NCBI GenBank assembly: GCA_964569845.1 | Contig: CAZMUQ010000017.1 | Location: 1-21,005, forward strand | Direction of reading: 5' to 3' | DNA length: 21,005 nucleotides | Origin: CAZMUQ01 sp964569845 | GTDB taxonomy: Archaea > Thermoproteota > Bathyarchaeia > Hecatellales > Hecatellaceae | Shown: one piece after another, positions 1-7,546 of the stretch | How the letters are laid out: every line of letters starts with the position of its first letter | How positions within the stretch are numbered: position 1 is the first letter of the stretch | Notes under the pieces: model-generated | Told to the model about the DNA's origin: nothing | Seen by the model: the letters and a program-made list of their open reading frames with translations, nothing else | Database searches by the model: none | Made by a program: the position numbers and the translations under genes

Positions 1-73
1 GGAATACCAAAACCTTAAACCTTTCAAACACATTGTCATATGTAGATTGCCCAAGGTTTTTAGGTGAAATTTT

Positions 74-1120
74 TTGGTTGTTGAGGCTAGATTATATGAA
101 AAGCTTAGGGATGCGATTGTTAGATGCAAAGTTTGTCCTAGAAGATGCTATATAGCTGATGGAAAAAGAGGCTTTTGTGGAGTTAGGGAAAACAAAAACT
201 CAGTACTTTATGCTTTAACCTACGGTAAGCTTACAGCTTTAAATGCCGACCCTATAGAGAAGAAACCTTTTTTTAACTTCTGGCCTGGAAGCTATGCATT
301 TTCAATATCCTCTGTTGGATGCTCTTTTACCTGTCCATGGTGTCAAAATTGGAGCATATCTCAAGCTAAACCTGAAGAAGTTTCTATGGAAGAGGTCCCA
401 CCTGAAAGTATTGTTAAATTTGCTAAAAGTTATGGCTGTAAATCTATAGCCTACACTTATAATGAGCCTATAATATGGTTTGAGTATGTTCTAGACACAT
501 CAATAATAGCAAAAAGGGAAGGTCTTCTAAATGTTCTTGTAACTAACGGTTATGTTACAGAGGAAGCTATAGATGAATTTTCACCCTATATTGATGCTGC
601 TAATGTTGATATTAAGGCTTTTAACCCTGAATTTTACCAAAAATACTGTAAAGCAAAAATGGATGACGTATTAACTGCAACTGAAAAAATGGTTGAAAAA
701 GGATGGCATGTTGAAACAACTTACCTTATAATCCCAAACTTAAATGATAATCTTGAAGAGATAAGACGGATGGTTAGATGGGTTAGGGATAAGCTTGGTG
801 CAGATACACCCATCCACTTTAGCAGATTTTTCCCTATGTATAAGATGACAAAACTACCACCAACACCTTTAAATCTTATAATTAAGGCTAGAGAAATAGC
901 TTTGGAGGAAGGTTTACACTACGTTTATACTGGAAATGTTGCTGGCCACGAGGGAGAAAATACTTACTGTCCAACATGTGGAAAACTGCTTGTTAGAAGA
1001 ATCGGTTTTGAGGTTTTAGAGTGGAATTTAAAAGAGGATATGTGTTGCCCAAAATGTGGTGAAAAAATAGCAATTAAAGGTAAATTTGAGCGTATAAGAA
1101 AATCAAGAAGATTTTGGTAG
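74..1120 (+). CDS. amrS: AmmeMemoRadiSam-system radical SAM enzyme (AmrS-like)
   Basis: A 348-residue radical SAM protein of the family named AmrS after its usual partners, AMMECR1 and Memo; neither partner is in this window. The reaction is not established. The iron-sulfur/SAM motif CX3CX2C is C83, C87, C90 in VGCSFTCPWCQNW. A cysteine-rich N-terminus (C18, C21, C25, C35) and a C-terminal zinc-ribbon-like pair (C299/C302 and C324/C325/C328) flank the barrel, as is usual for this family and its pyruvate-formate-lyase-activase-like relatives. The start is a TTG with GGTGA at 63-67, seven bases upstream. No neighbour helps with function: the next gene starts 130 bases downstream with its own SD. 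The family call is firm; the substrate is unknown. Confidence 0.88.
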   Translation: MVVEARLYEKLRDAIVRCKVCPRRCYIADGKRGFCGVRENKNSVLYALTYGKLTALNADPIEKKPFFNFWPGSYAFSISSVGCSFTCPWCQNWSISQAKPEEVSMEEVPPESIVKFAKSYGCKSIAYTYNEPIIWFEYVLDTSIIAKREGLLNVLVTNGYVTEEAIDEFSPYIDAANVDIKAFNPEFYQKYCKAKMDDVLTATEKMVEKGWHVETTYLIIPNLNDNLEEIRRMVRWVRDKLGADTPIHFSRFFPMYKMTKLPPTPLNLIIKAREIALEEGLHYVYTGNVAGHEGENTYCPTCGKLLVRRIGFEVLEWNLKEDMCCPKCGEKIAIKGKFERIRKSRRFW

Positions 1121-1213
1121 AAGTAAACTTTTCAAGTTAATCTCTACATTAAAAGATTTTTCTATCAAATTTAAAGTTAACCAAGGATAAATTGTCCCCT
1201 TAAAGTATTTAAC

Positions 1214-1233
1214 TTAGGTTATTTTTAACCTAA
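1214..1233. promoter_or_regulatory. Inverted repeat in the leader of the luciferase-like gene
   Basis: TTAGGTTA-TTTT-TAACCTAA is a perfect 8-bp inverted repeat around a T4 loop. It lies just upstream of the SD GGTGG (1243-1247) and just downstream of a TATA-like TTAAAGTA near 1200. It could be an operator or a small leader hairpin; nothing in the sequence decides between these. Confidence 0.45.
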
Positions 1234-1253
1234 AATTGGGCTGGTGGTTTAAT

Positions 1254-2105
1254 TTGAAGTTTGGAATAGCTTTCTCAAATATGCAAAGAGGGTTAATTGA
1301 TAGGCTTAAAATTTTAGACAATATTGTAATCGAGGCTGAAAAACTTGAATACGACTCGTTTTTTACCATGGATCACTACATGCTTCCATGGGGTAATGAA
1401 ACTTTTGAAACATGGGTTTATTTAGCTTATCTTGCAGGTAAAACCTCTAAAATTAAGCTTGGAACCTGTGTTACACCTATACCTTTTAGACCTCCAACTT
1501 TACTTGCAAAAGTAGTTTCAACTTTAGATATAGTTTCAGGTGGGAGAGTTGTTGTTGGAGTTGGCTTAGGTTGGTATCAAACTGAGTTTGAAGCTTACAG
1601 TAGCTGGGACTCTAACCTTGTAAGATTTGAGAAAACTAAGGAAGCTTTAGATATTATAACTAAACTTTGGGTTGAGGAAAAGGTAAACTTTGAAGGAAAA
1701 TACTATAAAGTAAAGGATGCTGTTCTTCAGCCAAAACCAATTCAAAAACCCTATCCACCCTTATGGTTCGGGGGAACAGGTAGAAAAATGCTTAAACTTG
1801 CAGCTGAAAAGGGTGAAGGATGGATCCCTGTTGGACCAAGATGGGCTCCAGCTTACGTAACTGCTGAAGATTACGGCAAATTTACTGAGAAAATTAAGAA
1901 AATTAGGAAAAACATGGGAAAAACAAATGAGTTTACATTTGCATGTATTATGGCTCCACATGAAAACTTTAATGAATTTGCAAAGGAAATTGAAGCTTAC
2001 AAGAAAGCAGGGATGAATTATTTTGTCTTAGGGATAGTGAGAGTGAAGGATGGTTTAGACCTCCTTAAAAAATTTAAGGATGAAATCATCTCAACTATCA
2101 CATAA
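1254..2105 (+). CDS. LLM-class (luciferase-like) F420-dependent oxidoreductase
   Basis: A luciferase-like monooxygenase-fold flavin/F420 protein of 283 residues, close to the usual family length. Members in archaea mostly use coenzyme F420 for hydride transfer; the substrate cannot be read from sequence. Visible family marks are the N-terminal KFGIAF strand, DHYMLP, the GTCVTPIPFRPP segment followed by STLDIVSGGRVVVGVGLGW, and the GGTGRKMLKLAAEKGEGW segment. I place the start at TTG 1254 because GGTGG lies six bases upstream and the protein then opens with the family's first beta strand; an in-frame TTG at 1236 would add six residues and lose the SD. It appears to be a single-gene transcript. 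Confidence 0.85.
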   Translation: MKFGIAFSNMQRGLIDRLKILDNIVIEAEKLEYDSFFTMDHYMLPWGNETFETWVYLAYLAGKTSKIKLGTCVTPIPFRPPTLLAKVVSTLDIVSGGRVVVGVGLGWYQTEFEAYSSWDSNLVRFEKTKEALDIITKLWVEEKVNFEGKYYKVKDAVLQPKPIQKPYPPLWFGGTGRKMLKLAAEKGEGWIPVGPRWAPAYVTAEDYGKFTEKIKKIRKNMGKTNEFTFACIMAPHENFNEFAKEIEAYKKAGMNYFVLGIVRVKDGLDLLKKFKDEIISTIT

Positions 2106-2375
2106 AAATTTTAGCCTAACATAATCCAAAGATGTAAAAGACATTAAAAATGGGCAATTATTGTTCTAAATTTTTAGCCTTCTTAGCAGCCTTAATCATA
2201 AGTTTGTTAAATGTTGTTTGCCGTACTAGTAACTTTAACAATCAGTAGTAGTGAGAGTACATATCAGATTAAGGTTAGCAGTTTTAGGCTTAACTTTTTT
2301 CCATAAAATTCAGCTAGTAACTATTTTATCTCTTCCTATTCTAAGTTTACCATGTATCTTGAGGTAGAAGTATTT
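2106..2375. other. Intergenic stretch with weak terminator and promoter signals
   Basis: This 270-base stretch has no convincing gene. A short GTTA/TAAC hairpin followed by TTTTTT at 2295-2300 may end the upstream transcript, and a CATAAAATTC element near 2301-2311 is a possible TATA box for the gene at 2376. GTACT at 2223-2227 is repeated in inverse as AGTAC at 2256-2260, which may be chance. Confidence 0.3.
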
Positions 2376-2804
2376 ATGGTTGACAGTTTAAGGCGAGATA
2401 AGAAACAAAAAAAGCTTATCAGCGGGCATTCAAGTTTAACGAAATCTCCAACCAGAAAGCATGAGTATCTTACAGCTAAAAATATGCTTCTTCAACTCTC
2501 TCCAGGCTACAATAAAACTTTTAAGGTTTTCCTTGAAACCCATAAAAAAGTTGTACCTATAAAGAAGATAATAAGAGGAGATGAAGCAAGCGCAACCAAT
2601 AAAAAGCTTGTTAAAACTGGACTTCTTCTTTTAACAACACCTGAACCTCTCATTAGCAATATTGGTGGAATAACTTTACTGGCTGCAGGGGTTTTTAAAG
2701 AAAAGATAAATAAGAAAAAAATTTACTTGGAAGATATTTATAAGGAGTTTTACAGAAACTTCCAATACATTAAGAAGCTTAAAAAGGAAGTTGTAACCCT
2801 TTAA
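2376..2804 (+). CDS. Hypothetical protein, basic with one apolar segment
   Basis: I do not recognise this 142-residue protein. It opens with a very basic stretch (MVDSLRRDKKQKKL), has a middle part rich in lysine and threonine, then an apolar segment LVKTGLLLLTTPEPLISNIG-GITLLAAGVF broken by PEP that could be one membrane hairpin or a buried core, and ends in a lysine-rich helix. The start at ATG 2376 is preferred because GAGGT (2361-2365) is ten bases upstream; the ATG at 2352 has no SD. It converges on the HTH gene at 2832 with only 27 bases between, sharing a hairpin. Composition is like its neighbours. Coding status is likely from length and the SD; function is unknown. Confidence 0.6.
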   Translation: MVDSLRRDKKQKKLISGHSSLTKSPTRKHEYLTAKNMLLQLSPGYNKTFKVFLETHKKVVPIKKIIRGDEASATNKKLVKTGLLLLTTPEPLISNIGGITLLAAGVFKEKINKKKIYLEDIYKEFYRNFQYIKKLKKEVVTL

Positions 2805-2814
2805 TAAAGGGGTT
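2795..2814. terminator. Hairpin between two convergent genes
   Basis: AACCCTTT and AAAGGGGTT pair (one G-U) around the stop codon of the plus-strand gene, and GGTTAACC at 2811-2818 is a perfect palindrome beside it. The position between convergent ends suggests a shared termination or RNA-end structure. Archaeal termination mostly needs T-runs, so this is tentative. Confidence 0.35.
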
Positions 2815-2831
2815 AACCTAAGTTTGGAAGT

Positions 2832-3224
2832 TTAGGTTTTAGTTTTAACCCATCTATAAATAGTTTTCTCAGGAATTTTAAATTGTTTTGAAAGCTCCTT
2901 TATCCTTCTACCCTTAACATAGAGTTTTTCCACTTTCTCTTTTAATTTTCTTCTTTCAGCTTTTTTGTATCCTGCTTTATCAACAAAAACAACTTTATCA
3001 TTTTTCCCTAAAATTTCAAGAGCAAATAGGAAAGCCTTAATTTCTCTTGAATACTCTTTCCCAGCAAAATAACCTTCAATCATAATTTGATAATTTTTTT
3101 CCAAGTAATTTTTAACCTGGATTAAAGCTTTTCTGACTACTGGAAAAGTTAAAATTTTACTTCCTAAACTAACCTTAACTTTTCTATTCCTATGGTCAAC
3201 AGTAGTAGTAAAAGCTTGCTGCAT
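2832..3224 (-). CDS. Small basic HTH protein, possible DNA-binding regulator
   Basis: A 130-residue, strongly basic protein. The C-terminal third reads as a resolvase/Hin-like helix-turn-helix (RRIKELSKQFKIPEKTIYRWVK, residues about 106-127). The N-terminal ~75 residues are an unrecognised alpha/beta domain (VKVSLGSKILTFPVVRKAL), followed by an apolar segment FLFALEIL. ATG is preceded by GGAG, eight bases away, and by a TATA box TTTATAAG (3258-3265, minus strand), giving a leader of about 12 bases. The TTCTCAT half-site at 3269-3275 sits directly upstream of that TATA box, so this protein is a natural candidate for binding the adjacent operator and controlling itself. A relative of transposon/integrase HTH proteins is also possible. 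The function is inferred. Confidence 0.6.
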   Translation of the reverse strand: MQQAFTTTVDHRNRKVKVSLGSKILTFPVVRKALIQVKNYLEKNYQIMIEGYFAGKEYSREIKAFLFALEILGKNDKVVFVDKAGYKKAERRKLKEKVEKLYVKGRRIKELSKQFKIPEKTIYRWVKTKT

Positions 3225-3268
3225 TATTCTCCAATAATCATAGTGTTATATAGAGAACTTATAAATTT

Positions 3269-3346
3269 TTCTCATTTTTTCGATACAAGAAATGTGAGAA
3301 AAGTTTATATAGCTTTCTCACATTTTTAAATATTGGAAAGTGAGAA
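3269..3346. promoter_or_regulatory. Dyad-symmetric four-half-site operator centred on a TATA box
   Basis: Four copies of the heptamer GTGAGAA alternate in orientation: TTCTCAT 3269-3275, GTGAGAA 3294-3300, TTCTCAC 3315-3321, GTGAGAA 3340-3346. Centres are 25, 21 and 25 bases apart, so the array is mirror-symmetric about 3307.5, the middle of GTTTATATAGC. The inner pair extends to perfect 12-bp arms (3290-3301 and 3314-3325) around a 12-base spacer that holds the TATA box. The layout implies a dimeric or tetrameric regulator occupying the promoter between divergent transcripts. Confidence 0.8.
3304..3311 (+). promoter_or_regulatory. TATA box inside the operator
   Basis: TTTATATA is a near-consensus archaeal box A and predicts a start near 3330, about 25 bases upstream of the hairpin. 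Being almost palindromic (TATATAAA on minus), it could also fire leftward, but the minus gene has its own TATA box at 3258-3265. Confidence 0.6.
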
Positions 3347-3354
3347 GAAAAATT

Positions 3355-3404
3355 AAGGGTGATGAGCCATGGCTGCCCTTATGGTGGTAAGGCTCATCAC
3401 CCTT
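3355..3404 (+). other. 14-bp perfect hairpin masking an SD sequence
   Basis: AAGGGTGATGAGCC (3355-3368) and GGCTCATCACCCTT (3391-3404) are perfect inverted copies around a 22-base loop. The 5' arm contains GGGTGAT, the SD type used across this window, so the SD would be fully paired. A competing inner stem CCTTA/TAAGG (3377-3381 and 3387-3391 region) overlaps the 3' arm. The hairpin is far more G+C-rich than its surroundings. It may be a translational switch or the core of a small RNA. No long T-run follows it, so it is not a simple terminator. Confidence 0.6.
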
Positions 3405-3440
3405 GTAGTTTATGATAGGCCACCTCCAATTCCTAATTAA
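3369..3440 (+). CDS. Possible 23-residue hydrophobic small ORF in the hairpin
   Basis: ATG at 3369 begins in the hairpin loop, five bases after GGGTGAT (3357-3363), and reads 23 codons to TAA: an apolar start MAALMVVRLITLVVY and a proline-rich tail DRPPPIPN. The codons are unusually G+C-rich (GCC, CTC, ATC, ACC) because they also form the hairpin arm. It could be a leader peptide or a small membrane-active peptide made only when the hairpin opens. It could equally be an accident of a structured RNA. Length alone gives no proof of coding. Confidence 0.3.
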   Translation: MAALMVVRLITLVVYDRPPPIPN

Positions 3441-3503
3441 ATTTTAAAAATTGTCAATTAAATTTCACATGCTCATCTAAATAAGCAGATTAGAGGTGAA
3501 AAA

Positions 3504-4022
3504 ATGAGTGGGGAGATCCCTCTTTCACCTATGGGTAGAGAAGACATCCACAAGCTTGAGTATGCTTTACTTGTTGGAACTCTTTTCAGGCCAGAAGTTT
3601 TAGAGGAGCTTCGAAATCCTTCTGAACGTTTAACATGGATAGATTCTTTAGCTGTTGCAGCTTCAGCATTAGCTAGAGAAAAAGCAAAAATGCCTCTTTC
3701 AAAAATAGCTGAGGAACTTGGAAGAACTGAGGCAACTATCCGAAACCATTTACAAGGCAAAACCAAGGCTGGAGAGCTTGTTTTAAAAACTTACGAAAAG
3801 TTTGTTAAGGAAGGAGTAAAAATAGAGATTCCAGTAGCAAAAGAAATTCCAGTAGAAGCTGAAGAAAAACTTAAAGAAGTTGAAGGTAAGCTAAAGGAAG
3901 CTGAAAATAGGCTTAAGAGCACTGAAGAAGAGTTAAAGGAGGCAAAAGAAAAAATCAAGAATTTTGAAGAGAAAATTGGCAAAATTAAGGAAACTTTAAG
4001 CCAGATTTTAACTCAACTCTAA
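3504..4022 (+). CDS. HTH regulator with C-terminal coiled coil (near-KaiC domain type)
   Basis: A 172-residue protein in two parts. Residues 1-115 hold a winged/HTH-like domain whose core LSKIAEELGRTEATIRNHL and following KTKAGELVLKTYEKFVKEG resemble the archaeal 'probable regulatory domain' often encoded beside KaiC-like ATPases (from memory of that family; no KaiC gene is present here). Residues 120-172 are an uninterrupted charged heptad coiled coil (KLKEVEGKLKEAENRLKSTE and on), which suggests oligomer formation. ATG is preceded by GAGGTGA, five bases away, and a TATA-like AATTAAATTT lies near 3456-3465. Its place downstream of the four-site operator makes it a second candidate binder. 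A DNA-binding role is likely; the target is unknown. Confidence 0.7.
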   Translation: MSGEIPLSPMGREDIHKLEYALLVGTLFRPEVLEELRNPSERLTWIDSLAVAASALAREKAKMPLSKIAEELGRTEATIRNHLQGKTKAGELVLKTYEKFVKEGVKIEIPVAKEIPVEAEEKLKEVEGKLKEAENRLKSTEEELKEAKEKIKNFEEKIGKIKETLSQILTQL

Positions 4023-4088
4023 GCTAATATCTCTCTAAAAGTATAAAAAATTAAATCCAATTTTTTAGCTCCTACCTTAAATTTTTAG

Positions 4089-4811
4089 TTAAAGAGCACC
4101 ACGATCTATAAGCATTCTACGAGTAGCAGGATTTTTTGATGATATTTCTTTTAACACCTCTTCAAAAACTTCATCCTCCTTAAGCCTATATTTTAAGTAT
4201 ACTCCAGTTCGTCCAACACTATCTCTTCTAGTTAAAACTTTAACTCTTTCATTTACAATTTCAACACTAACTCCAAGTATAGATGCAACCTCAGATTCTC
4301 TACTAATTATTGAGCTTTCAATATGTCCTTTTTCTGTTGGCTCAATAAGCATTAATCTCTTATCTACACCAGCAATTCTAATACCTTTTTTTAACTCCTC
4401 AAACTCTATTTCACCGCCAAACTTGTAAAATTCTCTTTCATTTTTTGTCATTTTTACAAGTGGAAAACTTACAACTGTAAGTTCATCCAAGTAAAGATAT
4501 GCTTTAACAACATGCCTAGGTGATGCTTGAACCATAACTCTATCATATATTTTAAACCCTCCAGCTTCAAGTAGGGCTTCAACCTTATAAGAGGGGACAA
4601 CATCAACTAACACAATGTCAATATCACTATTCTTACCAACATCACCTCTAGCAATACTTCCATGAGTTATTGGTGAAAAACCTCCCTTAACGAGAAGCCC
4701 CATTATCTTTAAAGCTTTTAAACGTAAATTTTGAAGAAGCTTCCATCTACCCATCTCATAAATAACTTCTCTAAACTCTCCTTTACCCAAAGGTTTTTTA
4801 ATTTTAGACAT
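4089..4811 (-). CDS. Nucleotidyltransferase-fold protein
   Basis: A 240-residue member of the DNA polymerase beta-type nucleotidyltransferase superfamily found in archaea. The signature G51-S52, R55-G56-D57 and S62-D63-I64-D65 gives the metal-binding aspartates of the active site. The C-terminal half (about 150-240) looks like a regulatory or substrate-recognition domain and contains an HTH-like stretch (SEVASILGVSVEIVNERVKVL) and the basic end NPATRRMLIDRGAL. The ATG lies 8 bases inside the end of trpS, so the two are cotranscribed and probably translationally coupled. That suggests, but does not show, a role in tRNA or translation. The nucleotide donor and acceptor are unknown. Confidence 0.75.
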   Translation of the reverse strand: MSKIKKPLGKGEFREVIYEMGRWKLLQNLRLKALKIMGLLVKGGFSPITHGSIARGDVGKNSDIDIVLVDVVPSYKVEALLEAGGFKIYDRVMVQASPRHVVKAYLYLDELTVVSFPLVKMTKNEREFYKFGGEIEFEELKKGIRIAGVDKRLMLIEPTEKGHIESSIISRESEVASILGVSVEIVNERVKVLTRRDSVGRTGVYLKYRLKEDEVFEEVLKEISSKNPATRRMLIDRGAL

Positions 4812-5928
4812 TAGTTAAAAAATACTCCTCAACAATATCCTTGGCTTTTTCTCTTCTTTTTTGATGCTCCCTTAAAAATGCTTCAACCTTATCAGCTAAA
4901 ATAGATTTACATTCACCACACAACATCCTACCAGATTTACAATCACCCCAAACCTTCTTAATCTTAGCATCATCCTGCTCAAAAAACCAATAAAGATAGT
5001 GGTATACACTACACATCTCAGGAACCCCCCCAAGTTTTTTCTGTTCTGCAATAGTTGGCTGACCACCTGTAAATGCATTAAAAACCTTTCTCCTAGCAAC
5101 TTCAGGAGAATCTGTTGTAAATATGCATGTTTCAGGTTCTGAAGCTGACATCTTACCTTCCCTTCCAAGTCCTGGAAGAAATTTTGAATGTATTTGAGCA
5201 GGTTTATAGTATCCAAGTTTAGGAGCAATATCTCTAGCAACTCTCCAATAAGGATCCTGGTCTATTGCGGCAGGAATTAAACAGGGGACAGCTTCCCCTG
5301 TTAATTCGGATTCTAAAAAGCAGGGTGCAGCTTGAACCGCCGGGAAAAATATTAAACCTATGTTTGTTGAATCTTCAAAACCAAAAACTGCACGAACAAC
5401 TGAGAAGTTTATGTGTTTAGCTATCTTAACTGTAAGCTTATACATTAAACCCATATTTTTAACATCTGAAATTATCTTAGTTTTATTCTTATCAAAACCT
5501 ATTGCAATAACATCTAAAGCATTATCATACATATAACTTATTGAAGTTTCAATTGTAAAGTTATGATGAATAAGAAATTTTTCATCATCAGTCATCTGGA
5601 AGTAAAGCTTAGCATTAAAAGCATCTTGAAGATATTTTGTAAAAATCCATGGAAGTATATGACCTATATGAACTGGGCCTGAAGGCCCTCTACCAGTATA
5701 AAGGATAAATCTTCCACCAGATTCGTAAAAATTTAAAATCCAGTCAAAATCTCTATGACAGAAGAAGAAGCTTCTTCTTAAAAGAAAATGAAGCTTTCCA
5801 GCATACTTCTTAACTTTATCTAAAATTTCCTTTGTTAATGGTTGAGTTCCAAACTTTTTTATAAGCTTTTCATAATCTACTTTACCAGAAACTTTCCATG
5901 GGGTTACAACCATTTCTTCCTCTGCCAC
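4804..5928 (-). CDS. trpS: Tryptophanyl-tRNA synthetase
   Basis: Class I synthetase that charges tRNA-Trp, 374 residues, of the archaeal/eukaryotic type. The HIGH motif is H87-I-G-H90 in GPVHIGH, and the KMSKS motif is K259-MSAS in GREGKMSAS. AAIDQDPYWRVARDIA and the Cys-containing C-terminal part (CGECKSIL) are typical. It starts at GTG with GGGGGG (5932-5937) just upstream; TTTATAAG at 5976-5983 on the minus strand is the likely TATA box, shared in mirror image with pheS. It is the first gene of a two-gene unit with the nucleotidyltransferase. Confidence 0.95.
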   Translation of the reverse strand: MAEEEMVVTPWKVSGKVDYEKLIKKFGTQPLTKEILDKVKKYAGKLHFLLRRSFFFCHRDFDWILNFYESGGRFILYTGRGPSGPVHIGHILPWIFTKYLQDAFNAKLYFQMTDDEKFLIHHNFTIETSISYMYDNALDVIAIGFDKNKTKIISDVKNMGLMYKLTVKIAKHINFSVVRAVFGFEDSTNIGLIFFPAVQAAPCFLESELTGEAVPCLIPAAIDQDPYWRVARDIAPKLGYYKPAQIHSKFLPGLGREGKMSASEPETCIFTTDSPEVARRKVFNAFTGGQPTIAEQKKLGGVPEMCSVYHYLYWFFEQDDAKIKKVWGDCKSGRMLCGECKSILADKVEAFLREHQKRREKAKDIVEEYFLTNV

Positions 5929-5975
5929 AACAACCCCCCGGTATATTGAACATCAATGTTTAAAAGTTAACTTGC

Positions 5976-5983
5976 TTATAAAT
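5976..5983. promoter_or_regulatory. Shared TATA element of the trpS/pheS divergent promoter
   Basis: TTATAAAT reads as a TATA box on plus (start predicted near 6007, at the pheS start) and as ATTTATAA on minus (start near 5953, 24 bases before trpS). The 82-base gap has no other plus-strand candidate as good. Confidence 0.55.
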
Positions 5984-6010
5984 TGAAGGATAAATATCTA
6001 ATAGTTAAGT

Positions 6011-7537
6011 TTGAGGGTAGAGGAAGAGTTGTCAATAGATAAGGTTTCCTATGACATTTTAAATGTTTTAAAGGAAAAGCAGAAAAGCTTAAGCTTTGAT
6101 AAGCTTAAGGAGATTTTAAATCTTGATGATTCAACACTTACACGAAGCATTTTAAGTTTAGAGAAAAAAGGTTATATTAAAACATTTGAAGAGAAAAAAA
6201 CTTTTTATAGTTTAACTGATGAAGGTAGAAGCTACGTTGATAAAGGATTACCTGAAAGAAGAATTTATGAGGTTGCAGCCAATCTCGGAGGAATTCTTCC
6301 AATAGAGGATATTACTAAATATTTAGATATACCTGAAAAACTTGTAGATGCCGCCTTAGGCTGGCTTGTAAGAAAAAGCTGGGGTAAAATCTTAAGGGAA
6401 GATAAAACTGTTAGAGTTGACCCATCTACTAAGCCTAGTGAAGGTTTAGATGAGAAGCTTTTAAAAAGAATTTTTGAAGAAAGAGAAGTTGAAAATAAAA
6501 ACCTTAATGATGAGGAAGCTAAAGTTGTTTTTGAGCTTAAAAGAAGAGGTCTTATTAAGGAAAAAACTGCTACCTTAAGAAATATTCAGTTAACTAGTGA
6601 AGGGTTAAACTATCTTGAGAAGCTTGAAAAAACCGGATTTAAACCTAAACCTGAAGTTTCTATTTTAACTAGTGAACTTATAATTTCCGGTAGGTGGCGT
6701 GAAGTTGAATTTAAAAAATATGATGTAACAGCTCAACCACCAATTACTTATCCCGGGAAAAAACACTTCTTCTTAGAGTTTATTAGGCAGCTTAAAAATA
6801 TACTTGTATCCCTAGGTTTTGAAGAAGCTGATGGACCTTACGTTGAACTTGAATTTTGGAATTTTGATGCTTTATTTCAGCCTCAAGACCATCCTGCAAG
6901 AGAAGTTCATGATAGCTACCAGGTTAAAAATCCTAGGTACGGTATTTTAAAGGATAAGGATTTGGTTAGAAGAGTTATGAAAACCCATGAAAATGGTTGG
7001 ATTACAGGTTCTATTGGCTGGAGATATAGGTGGAGTTTTGATGTTGCTAGAAGACTTGTTATGAGAAGTCAAACAACAGCTGTTTCTGCAAGATTTCTTT
7101 TTAAGAGAAAAAAATTCCCAGTAAAAATGTTTTGCGTTTCAAGAGTTTTCCGCCCGGATGTTTTAGATGCTAAGCATGCTATGGAGTTTTATCATTGTGA
7201 AGGAATAGTAGCTGATGAAAACTTAAATTTTAAACATTTACTTGGAATGTTAAAAAAAATTGTTAATGCCTTAGGAATCGAGAAAGTTGAATTTAAACCT
7301 GGATATTTTCCCTTTACAGAACCTAGTGTTGAAGTTTTTGTCTACCATCCAAAAATAGGTTGGATGGAAAGCGCTGGTGCAGGATTGTTTAGACCTGAAG
7401 TTACTCTTCCACTTGGAATTAAATGTCCTGTTTTAGCTTGGGGTATAGGTGTTGATAGGCTTGCCATGGTTAAACTTGGTGTTGACGATATAAGGGAGCT
7501 TCATACTAGAAGGCTTGATTATCTTAGGGTAAGGTGA
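6011..7537 (+). CDS. pheS: Phenylalanyl-tRNA synthetase alpha subunit
   Basis: Catalytic alpha subunit of the (alpha-beta)2 class II synthetase for tRNA-Phe, 508 residues, the long archaeal/eukaryotic form. The first ~210 residues carry tandem winged-helix repeats (YDILNVLKEKQKSLSFDKLK and later copies) that in relatives bind tRNA. The catalytic core starts near residue 240 (PPITYPGKKHFFLEF), with motif 2 in VSRVFRPDVLDAKHAMEFYHCEG and motif 3 in GVDRLAMVKLGVDDIR. The TTG at 6011 would be almost leaderless from the TATA box at 5976-5983; a TTG at 6029 with GAGG upstream (MSIDKVSYD) is an alternative start. Together with pheT it forms a two-gene operon. Confidence 0.95.
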   Translation: MRVEEELSIDKVSYDILNVLKEKQKSLSFDKLKEILNLDDSTLTRSILSLEKKGYIKTFEEKKTFYSLTDEGRSYVDKGLPERRIYEVAANLGGILPIEDITKYLDIPEKLVDAALGWLVRKSWGKILREDKTVRVDPSTKPSEGLDEKLLKRIFEEREVENKNLNDEEAKVVFELKRRGLIKEKTATLRNIQLTSEGLNYLEKLEKTGFKPKPEVSILTSELIISGRWREVEFKKYDVTAQPPITYPGKKHFFLEFIRQLKNILVSLGFEEADGPYVELEFWNFDALFQPQDHPAREVHDSYQVKNPRYGILKDKDLVRRVMKTHENGWITGSIGWRYRWSFDVARRLVMRSQTTAVSARFLFKRKKFPVKMFCVSRVFRPDVLDAKHAMEFYHCEGIVADENLNFKHLLGMLKKIVNALGIEKVEFKPGYFPFTEPSVEVFVYHPKIGWMESAGAGLFRPEVTLPLGIKCPVLAWGIGVDRLAMVKLGVDDIRELHTRRLDYLRVR

Positions 7538-7546
7538 AATTAAGAG

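Noticed and set aside
2223..2260. Inverted GTACT/AGTAC pair
   Set aside because: Five-base arms 28 bases apart are expected by chance.
3359..3404. C/D-box sRNA, because GTGATGA matches a C box
   Set aside because: No CTGA D or D' box follows at suitable spacing, and the C-box bases are inside a perfect 14-bp stem.
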